Of a stretch of DNA of 5,519 bases, positions 1 through 4,965 are shown in pieces; the first letter of the stretch is position 1, and each line of letters opens with the position of its first letter. Location of the stretch: assembly GCA_041476565.1 (NCBI GenBank), contig JBGOTQ010000446.1, forward strand, positions 1 through 5,519. Direction: 5' to 3'. A program made the position numbers and the translations under genes. Below the pieces are notes generated by a model. That model was not told the origin of the DNA. It searched no databases and saw only the letters and a list, made by a program, of their open reading frames with translations. The stretch is from DATKMG01 sp041476565 (GTDB lineage: Bacteria > Acidobacteriota > Terriglobia > Versatilivoradales > Versatilivoraceae).

Positions 1-183
1 CACGGCGGCCTGGACCGTCGCGATGTCGAGGGCGCCGGAACCGCCTGGATGCGCGGGAACAGCTGTGAGGTATGCTTGCACGGCGATGGCATTCCAATCG
101 GCTACCGCATCGGCGTAAGCGGTTCCTGTCCAACTCAGATACCCACAAACGATCAGTATTGTAAGTCTTCGTAGTATTGTCAT
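1..183 (-). CDS. Exported protein N-terminus, probable vanadium-dependent haloperoxidase / PAP2-family phosphatase (partial)
   Basis: An open frame on the minus strand starts with ATG at 183 and runs off the left edge, giving 61 residues without a stop. Residues 1-24 form a Sec signal peptide: basic MTILRR, a hydrophobic core, then TAYA before DAV, a good signal peptidase I site. The mature start, DAVADWNAIAVQAYLTA, followed by ALDIATVQAAV, resembles the N-terminus of bacterial vanadium-dependent haloperoxidase/PAP2 proteins (typically ADAVxDWN, then a helix leading into a YDAVNAI-like segment). The catalytic vanadate/phosphate-binding residues lie in the C-terminal half, outside the window, so activity cannot be judged. 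Members act in the periplasm or outside the cell on halides and peroxide, or as acid phosphatases. An excellent Shine-Dalgarno sequence sits 6-7 nt before the start. The gene is divergent from the wHTH/propeller regulator at 431. The family call rests on a short N-terminal resemblance; the gene itself is well supported. Confidence 0.6.
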   Translation of the reverse strand, partial: MTILRRLTILIVCGYLSWTGTAYADAVADWNAIAVQAYLTAVPAHPGGSGALDIATVQAAV

Positions 184-189
184 TTTCTA

Positions 190-198
190 CTCCTCCTT
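190..198 (-). promoter_or_regulatory. Strong Shine-Dalgarno sequence for the exported protein
   Basis: Read on the minus strand this is AAGGAGGAG, followed by TAGAAA and the ATG at 183. It is a near-perfect anti-SD match at normal spacing. It fixes the start of the leftmost gene and supports expression of this partial ORF. Confidence 0.8.
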
Positions 199-253
199 AT
201 TATTCTTTTTATCCGCAGGATGTCATGCTCGGTCTGAACCGCAGTTGTGCCCT

Positions 254-261
254 AATTCTAA
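254..261 (-). promoter_or_regulatory. TTAGAATT motif, minus-strand copy, upstream of the divergent exported-protein gene
   Basis: Minus-strand reading of 252-263 gives AATTAGAATTAG, which contains TTAGAATT and a short ATTAG direct repeat. The same 8-mer occurs twice on the plus strand at 400-407 and 410-417. This copy lies about 70 bp upstream of the start at 183, a plausible operator distance. A regulatory role is inferred from recurrence only. Confidence 0.3.
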
Positions 262-377
262 TTCCTATTGCGCAGTGTGCGGAAACGTGCTACAAGCTGT
301 TGTTCCCGCACTTTAATTCGGTTTACGTTGGTTACTGGGCTCTTGTCTCTCTTTGCGCAGACTAGGCTGAAGGACTC

Positions 378-424
378 CTAGAAGTCTTTAGAGAACTCCT
401 TAGAATTCCTTAGAATTTCTTAGA
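378..424 (+). repeat. Helically phased TTAGA direct-repeat array (candidate operator of the propeller regulator gene)
   Basis: Five TTAGA-like boxes lie in one orientation: CTAGA at 378, TTAGA at 388, 400, 410 and 420. Their starts are 10, 12, 10 and 10 bp apart. The two central units are identical (CCTTAGAATT twice, 398-417). The array ends 6 bp before the ATG at 431 and so covers the leader and the ribosome-binding zone. One-turn spacing in direct orientation is the layout bound by PhoB/OmpR-type winged helices, the domain type encoded immediately downstream. The repeat is plain in the sequence; the operator role is inferred. Confidence 0.5.
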
Positions 425-430
425 GTGGCT

Positions 431-2749
431 ATGAACCTCAAAAACAACCAGCTATATCAATTTGGCCCATACATTCTGGATCCTGGGAAAAGACTCCTGA
501 AGCGTTTGGGGGAGTTGGTTCCGCTGACTCCGAAGTCCTTTGACATGCTATTGGTGCTTGTGGAGAACAGTGGAAACGTCGTTGAGAAAGATGCGCTGAT
601 GAACCGACTTTGGCCGGATACCTTTGTTGAGGAGAGTAATTTGGCTTTCCAGGTATCCAAGCTCAGAAAGGCGCTGGGGGAGAGACCGAAAGACCATCGT
701 TACATTGTGACTATCCCCGGTCGCGGCTATCGCTTTTCGGGGCAGGTCACCCAGATCCAAAGCGAAGGAGACCCGCAGGAAGCAGACAGTCCTTTCCGAT
801 CACCGAAAGAGCATGAAGGCGCCGCGAGTGGTCCCTTTAATGGATTTGCAGGGGCAGCAGATCAGAGGCATTCCCTAGACAAGCTGGAGGAACCCGGGGA
901 CTCCATAGCGCCTGTTTCTTGCAACCAGGGGGAATTGGATGCGGATGGCTCAGGAGTAAAGCTGATCCTCTCCGGGGGAACTTCCGCTATGCGTCCGGCT
1001 TCTGGTGTCTACTCTTCCTCCAGTCAGATTCGAAGCCGACTTAGAGTGGAATATTACGCTCTCGCCGCGCTCATCCTGGTCACCGTTGGTCACTTCCTTT
1101 TGAATTCGATGGCGACAGCATTTCCCCGGGTGTTGAATTACACTCAAATTACCCATGATGGTCTTCAGAAGGCCGGTTTCGTCACTGACGGCTCACGGCT
1201 ATATATCTCAGAACTTGCGTATGGCAAGTCCACCCTGGTCCAAGTCTCTGTTGCGGGGGGAGATACAGTCCCATTGGCTGTCCCCTTTGCCAATCCCGGG
1301 CTTGATGACATCTCTCCGAATGGGTCTGAACTCATCGTTGCCAACAATGATGCGCCATATCCTTTTCCATATTGGATTGTCCCGATGCCAGGAGGATCAC
1401 CTCGCCGCTTGGGGGAGATCCGAGCGCACGACGTCCATCCATCTCCCGGCGGGCAACAGATTGCCTACTTCGTAAACTCCAACCTCTATCTCGCTCAAGC
1501 CGACGGGACGAACCCCCGCAAACTTTTGACCGTTCCGGGCAAGTCCCCGGGCTGTGCTTCGTGGGCGCCCGACGGCAGCAAGTTGCGCTTCGACATGGAT
1601 GACGATCCCATAACTGGTGGACATTCGATTTGGGAAGTGAAAACAGACGGAGGCAACCTTCATTCTTTGCTTCCAGGCTGGAGGAATCCCGCGAATGAGT
1701 GTTGCGGTCATTGGGCTCCAAATGGAAAGTACTATGTTTTCCAGTCCACTCACAACAGCGTAACCCACCTTTGGGCCATTCAGGAAAAAGGGAGCTTACT
1801 GGGAAAAGCCCGTTATACACCCGTGCAGCTTACGAGTGGGCCGACGCCCTATTCCATGCCTGTTCCCAGTAAAGACGGAAGAAGGATCTTTGCCATCGGT
1901 GGTCAGGTGCGCGGCGAGGTCATGCGTTACGTCAAGCAGGCCAAGGAGTGGGTTCCCTATCATTCTGAGAAATCGATGGTCGATTTGAATTTTTCCAGGG
2001 ACGGGGCATGGGTGACTCATGTCGCCTATCCGGAAAGCACGTTATGGTGCAGCAAGACGGATTTTAGCGAGTCGCAACAGCTCACTTTCCCGCCGATGGC
2101 CGTCACTGGCCCCCGCTGGAGTCCTGATGGAAAACAAATCGCCTTCCAGGGCAGAATGCCAGGCAAGCCCTGGAAGGTATATACCATCTCGTCGTCGGGC
2201 GGAAATCCTCAACAACTCATCCCGGGGGATCGTGGCGAGGCGTGGCCCGACTGGTCTGCAGATGGAAGCAGATTGGCCTTCGGTGGCTGGCCTTTTTCCG
2301 ATCCGGAAAATAAGTGGGTTACCGCCATTCACCTCCTCGATCTGAGAACCAACCAGGTCTTGGTGTTGCCTGGATCCGAAGGGTTATTCGGTCCACGCTG
2401 GTCGGCGGGCGGGCGATACCTACTTGCCCACCGGTTTGATACGCAGTTGATGCTGTTTGACTTTGCAACCAGCAAATGGCAGGAGTTGGCCAAGGGTGAT
2501 TGTCGTTTTGGGAACTGGTCTCGGGATGGTCAATATGTTTATTTCGAGCGCTGGGAGAAGGGCGACATCTATGCGGTTCGCATTCGGATCAGCGATCGCA
2601 AGCAGGAGCGGATTGGCAGCCTGAAGCCGCTCCGGCTGACCATTGGGCATGTGAGATGCTGGAGTGGCCTGGCCCCTGACGACTCCCTACTGGCACTGCG
2701 TGACGTGGGGAGCCAGGAGATCTATGCCCTGGACTGGGAGGCTCCATAA
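431..2749 (+). CDS. Membrane-anchored wHTH transcriptional regulator with TolB/PD40 beta-propeller sensor domain
   Basis: A 772-residue protein from ATG 431 with three parts. Residues 9-105 are a PhoB/OmpR-type winged helix: FGPYILD strand start, LTPKSFDMLLVLVENSGNVV, RLWPDTFVEESNL before the recognition helix, and the wing hairpin YIVTIPGRGYRF. Residues 106-205 are a polar linker of low complexity. Residues 208-227 are one hydrophobic helix (YYALAALILVTVGHFLL) preceded by RSRLR, predicting a cytoplasmic N-terminus and an exported C-terminus. The remainder carries about twelve PD40-type W/F-S-x-D-G motifs, near residues 250, 295, 336, 377, 427, 478, 520, 562, 607, 656, 695 and 746. There is no receiver domain, so this is a ToxR/CadC-like one-component design. 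The SD is weak (AGAG at 422-425). A GTG at 425 in frame would add two residues; ATG is preferred. It is divergent from the exported-protein gene and convergent with the TPR gene. The ligand is unknown. An exported propeller is inferred from topology. Confidence 0.9.
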   Translation: MNLKNNQLYQFGPYILDPGKRLLKRLGELVPLTPKSFDMLLVLVENSGNVVEKDALMNRLWPDTFVEESNLAFQVSKLRKALGERPKDHRYIVTIPGRGYRFSGQVTQIQSEGDPQEADSPFRSPKEHEGAASGPFNGFAGAADQRHSLDKLEEPGDSIAPVSCNQGELDADGSGVKLILSGGTSAMRPASGVYSSSSQIRSRLRVEYYALAALILVTVGHFLLNSMATAFPRVLNYTQITHDGLQKAGFVTDGSRLYISELAYGKSTLVQVSVAGGDTVPLAVPFANPGLDDISPNGSELIVANNDAPYPFPYWIVPMPGGSPRRLGEIRAHDVHPSPGGQQIAYFVNSNLYLAQADGTNPRKLLTVPGKSPGCASWAPDGSKLRFDMDDDPITGGHSIWEVKTDGGNLHSLLPGWRNPANECCGHWAPNGKYYVFQSTHNSVTHLWAIQEKGSLLGKARYTPVQLTSGPTPYSMPVPSKDGRRIFAIGGQVRGEVMRYVKQAKEWVPYHSEKSMVDLNFSRDGAWVTHVAYPESTLWCSKTDFSESQQLTFPPMAVTGPRWSPDGKQIAFQGRMPGKPWKVYTISSSGGNPQQLIPGDRGEAWPDWSADGSRLAFGGWPFSDPENKWVTAIHLLDLRTNQVLVLPGSEGLFGPRWSAGGRYLLAHRFDTQLMLFDFATSKWQELAKGDCRFGNWSRDGQYVYFERWEKGDIYAVRIRISDRKQERIGSLKPLRLTIGHVRCWSGLAPDDSLLALRDVGSQEIYALDWEAP

Positions 2750-2856
2750 CTAAGACCTTAATGCTGTTGCCATTCACATCGATAATCGGCGACAATTTCA
2801 ACGCGGGAAGCTTCGCTTAGAGACACGTCTTTAAATCAGTAGTCAGCACCGCCCAC
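2750..2856. other. Convergent intergenic gap, no clear terminator
   Basis: This 107-bp gap lies between the stops of the propeller regulator and the TPR gene. The best hairpin seen is AAGC-TTC-GCTT near 2809-2819, only 4 bp and without a T-tract on either side. No convincing intrinsic terminator is visible. Termination may be Rho-dependent, or the two transcripts may overlap at their 3' ends. Confidence 0.5.
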
Positions 2857-4269
2857 TCACTCTCCCTTGGCCTTCCGGTTGGTTTCGAGACCATGGACAT
2901 CCACGGTCTGGTTGGCTGATTTGTCGGGAGGGTTCCTTGCCAGAATCTCTTGGGCGCGAACATTCATGGCTGAAGCTTCGGATTTACGATTGGTTTTCCG
3001 CAACAGCAAGGAATAGTTATTCAACAGGTTGGCCAGATCAGGGTGATTAGGCCCGAGACTCCCCTCCTGGATCGCCATGGCCCGGCGGAAAAGCGGCTCT
3101 GCCTCGGCATAGCGATTCTGTTTGAAGTACAGTGTAGCCAGGTTGTTAAGGGTGGTGGCCACATGGGGGTTCATTGGACCCAAGACCTTTTCGCAGATGT
3201 CTAAGCAGCGCCGGTAGTAGATTTCCGCCTGGTCGTATTTCTTTTGGTCTGCGTAGATGGCCGCCAGGTTGCCGACAGTCAGGGCCGTTGAAACATGGTT
3301 CTCTCCCAGAGTTTTTTCCTCAATGCTCAATGCCCGCCGATAAAGCAGCTCGGCCTGAGAGTAACGGTGTAGGTCTCGATCCACAGAGGCCAGATTTTTC
3401 AGGGCCATGGCCAAGTCAGGATGCTCCGGCCCCAGGGTCTTTTCCATAATAGCCGTCACCTGCCGGTACAAGGTTTGGGCTTCAGAGAGCTGACCAGACT
3501 GGTGGTAGATGTCCGCCAGGTTGTTCATGACGACGGCGACCTCAGGGTGCTCCGTCCCCAAGACCTTCTTCCTAATGGAAAGTGCCCGCCGAAAGAGGGA
3601 TTCCGCTTCGGTGTAACGCCCCTGAACTCTGCGAAGCATTCCCAGGTTATTGAGAGTCACAGCCACATCAGGATGATCGCCTCCTCCTTTCTCTTCCTGG
3701 ATCCTTAGCGCCCGTTGGAGCAACGGTTCAACCTCGGGGTAACGCCCCTGCGCCAGGTAGAGCATTCCCAATTCGTCCAGGCAAGCGGCCACATTTAAAT
3801 GATCGGTCCCTTGCACCTTTTCCAGGATCGCAAGTGCCTGCCGATACAACGATTCAGCTTCGGCAAATCGTTCCTGATGACGGTAGAGCCGAGCCTGGTT
3901 GATCAGGCTCACTGCGACGGTGAGATGCTCAGGTCCTAGCGTTTTTTCCCAAATTTTTTGGGCCTGCTGGTAGAGCTGGCCAGCTGCTTCGTACCGGCCA
4001 CTGGCGTCGTAGAGAACGGCAAGAGCATTCAGGCTTACGGCCAGGCGGGGATCTTCAGGTCCAAACTTCTCTGCCTCCGCTAAGGCCAGCAAATGGGCCT
4101 TTTCGGCTTCAGCGGGGCGTCCCTGTGCGCGATGCTGATTCCCCTCCTCAAGCGATTTCTGCCAGGCGTTCTCTTGAGGAAAGCTGATCTTAGCCTGCCA
4201 TGCCGACCAACAGAACGCCGCGCAAAGCACTAATAAAAGATGCTGTTGTTTTTTGAGAGACCTGTTCAT
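2857..4269 (-). CDS. Exported tetratricopeptide-repeat protein (kinesin-light-chain-type TPR)
   Basis: A 470-residue protein starting at ATG 4269, with an SD-like AAAGAGG 8 nt upstream. Residues 1-26 look like a Sec signal peptide: MNRSLKKQQH, a LLLVLCAAFCW core, then possible cleavage after AWQA. The cysteines lack a proper lipobox, so a lipoprotein is unlikely. The rest is TPR. A LGPEHP-type loop recurs at residues 69, 111, 153, 195, 237, 279, 321, 363 and 405, exactly 42 residues apart with no insertion. Each unit carries NNLAxLY, GRYxEAExLY and RRALxIxEK helix signatures, typical of TPR_10/TPR_12 arrays. About ten TPR hairpins should form a superhelical scaffold for protein-protein contacts, probably in the periplasm. 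The C-terminal 25 residues are polar and lack repeats. No enzymatic domain is present. It is convergent with the propeller regulator. The partner is unknown. Confidence 0.9.
   Translation of the reverse strand: MNRSLKKQQHLLLVLCAAFCWSAWQAKISFPQENAWQKSLEEGNQHRAQGRPAEAEKAHLLALAEAEKFGPEDPRLAVSLNALAVLYDASGRYEAAGQLYQQAQKIWEKTLGPEHLTVAVSLINQARLYRHQERFAEAESLYRQALAILEKVQGTDHLNVAACLDELGMLYLAQGRYPEVEPLLQRALRIQEEKGGGDHPDVAVTLNNLGMLRRVQGRYTEAESLFRRALSIRKKVLGTEHPEVAVVMNNLADIYHQSGQLSEAQTLYRQVTAIMEKTLGPEHPDLAMALKNLASVDRDLHRYSQAELLYRRALSIEEKTLGENHVSTALTVGNLAAIYADQKKYDQAEIYYRRCLDICEKVLGPMNPHVATTLNNLATLYFKQNRYAEAEPLFRRAMAIQEGSLGPNHPDLANLLNNYSLLLRKTNRKSEASAMNVRAQEILARNPPDKSANQTVDVHGLETNRKAKGE
2932..4065 (-). repeat. 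Nine tandem 126-bp units encoding the TPRs
   Basis: The TPR register is visible in the DNA as nine 126-bp units. For example, TAACGCCCCTG occurs at 3614 and again at 3740, exactly 126 bp apart. Units are diverged, so this is an old internal duplication array kept in register by selection rather than a recent expansion. Confidence 0.7.
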
Positions 4270-4328
4270 GGCGTTCGCCTCTTTGGGAACTTCGAGACGA
4301 CGCCAGTTTCGGGCAGTTGATCAGCTAG

Positions 4329-4342
4329 CTCAATGCATTGAG
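4329..4342. promoter_or_regulatory. 14-bp perfect palindrome upstream of the TPR gene
   Basis: CTCAATGCATTGAG is identical to its reverse complement. It lies 60-73 bp upstream of the TPR start, directly next to the TCAG repeat array. It has no loop, so it suits a dimeric DNA-binding protein better than an RNA hairpin. An operator role is inferred. Confidence 0.35.
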
Positions 4343-4343
4343 A

Positions 4344-4387
4344 GTCAGATGATGGTCAGGAAAGAATCAGTTCATAGTCAGTAGTCA
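4344..4387 (-). repeat. Four 11-bp phased TCAG/CTGA direct repeats (candidate OmpR-family operator of the TPR gene)
   Basis: On the plus strand, TCAG occurs at 4345, 4356, 4367 and 4378, exactly 11 bp apart and each preceded by A or G. On the minus strand, the sense strand of the TPR gene, the boxes read nCTGAY. Direct 11-bp repeats are the classic site geometry for PhoB-like winged helices. The array is 75-118 bp upstream of the TPR start, and two genes for such winged helices flank it. The spacing is directly seen; binding is inferred. Confidence 0.45.
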
Positions 4388-4572
4388 ATTTGTTGATCTA
4401 ATGTAATTTATTGACGTAGATGAGCAGATTTTCATTCAAGCTTAAGGACGGTTAGTCGGGGTCTCCTCCAATTCCACCGTTCATGTCCGCCACTTTGGAT
4501 TGTACCCATTCTTCGCAGGGTAAAGGCCAATTTGGCGTACAGAATGGTCCAATTGGAAAGGGATGGGACAGG

Positions 4573-4777
4573 GAACCGCAAAGCGGTTCAAGTGATCAGC
4601 CGGGGGTTGATGCTAGGTGCATCAACCTCCGGGGTCATTGAAACAAGCCAACCCTGAAAGGGTTGAATAGGGGGAAATCCAACCCTTTTCAGGGTTGGTT
4701 GAAGGAGTGACCTGGTTCCGAGGGTATCCGCGTTCCGCGTCAACCCTCGGCTTTCCAATGGAACCGCTTTGCGGTTC
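4573..4777. repeat. 205-bp mirror-symmetric multi-hairpin intergenic element
   Basis: Six hairpins are arranged as two mirrored arms. The outer pair is GAACCGC-AAA-GCGGTTC (4573-4589) and GAACCGC-TTT-GCGGTTC (4761-4777), exact reverse complements of each other. The middle pair is a 14-bp stem with one G-U at 4600-4632 (loop TAGGT) and CCGAGGGT/ACCCTCGG at 4718-4750 with an inner CGCG-TTC-CGCG. The inner pair is CAACCCT-GAA-AGGGTTG (4649-4665) and CCAACCCT-TTTC-AGGGTTGG (4679-4698). The arms can also pair along their length, for example GGTCA (4633-4637) with TGACC (4708-4712). The short ORFs crossing it look like products of the palindromes. It could be a REPIN/MITE-like interspersed repeat or a structured RNA; no transposase is present. 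The structure is certain, its nature is not. Confidence 0.75.
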
Positions 4778-4965
4778 AACGGCAGTCAGTTCGGCCGTGC
4801 CCCGAGGTCGTTGGCTGCTATGTTCCTTTTTGGATTTGCGCCAGTCTCGGTTGCACCCTTCTTTACACAGAATCTTCGAAGAGAGTAGAATAGGCTCCAT
4901 TCGGGGCACTCTTTCTCGCCCTGCAGTGGGGTTCTCCCTTCCTCATCCATCAAAAGGGGGCGTTC
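4778..4965. other. Leader and promoter region of the second wHTH gene
   Basis: This 188-bp stretch lies between the hairpin element and the wHTH start at 4966. It contains the promoter candidate at 4862-4891 and an SD-like AGGGGG at 4955-4960. Nothing else with coding character or structure stands out. Confidence 0.5.
4862..4891 (+). promoter_or_regulatory. Candidate sigma70-type promoter for the second wHTH gene
   Basis: TTTACA (4862-4867) and TAGAAT (4886-4891) are separated by 18 bp, and each differs from the sigma70 consensus at one position. Transcription would start near 4898, leaving a leader of about 68 nt before ATG 4966. This is a consensus match only, with no experimental support. 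Confidence 0.45.

Larger units (their letters stand above)
4270..4572. other. Gene-free stretch upstream of the TPR gene
   Basis: No ORF with coding character was found. The part next to the TPR start holds the SD, a 14-bp palindrome and the TCAG array, annotated separately. The part at 4387-4440 is AT-rich, as expected for a promoter region. At 4506-4547 CCATTCT and AGAATGG can pair around an inner GCCA-ATT-TGGC hairpin, and a perfect palindrome TCCAATTGGA follows at 4548-4557. No promoter with both hexamers was convincing on the minus strand. Confidence 0.5.

Noticed and set aside
177..365. 62-codon plus-strand ORF in the divergent intergenic region
   Set aside because: It starts inside the coding region of the exported protein, crosses its SD, has no SD of its own and its product resembles nothing recognisable. 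It covers a likely promoter region.
1040..1049. CTTAGAGTGG in the regulator gene, identical to 419-428 beside its start
   Set aside because: A single 10-bp match inside coding sequence, without phased neighbours, is best explained by chance.
1332..1820. 162-codon minus-strand ORF
   Set aside because: It lies wholly inside the PD40 domain of the regulator gene on the opposite strand. Its product is rich in Arg, Ser and Cys with no domain, typical of an antisense shadow.
2932..4065. Regular 126-bp periodicity as a possible CRISPR or satellite array
   Set aside because: The units are diverged, in frame, and encode TPR hairpins. There are no identical repeats with unique spacers.
4208..4224. 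Cysteines in the TPR signal peptide as a lipobox
   Set aside because: The residues before each cysteine (LVL and AAF) do not fit the lipobox consensus, which needs G, A or S at -1.
2836..4387. TCAGTAGTCA direct repeats at 2836-2845 and 4378-4387 flanking the TPR gene, as a possible target-site duplication
   Set aside because: Several exact 10-bp repeats are expected by chance in a window this size. There are no terminal inverted repeats or transposase, and the right copy belongs to the TCAG array.
4797..4909. 9-bp inverted repeat GTGCCCCGA / TCGGGGCAC around the second promoter
   Set aside because: The 95-bp loop and 9-bp arms are well within chance expectation, and the arms do not extend.
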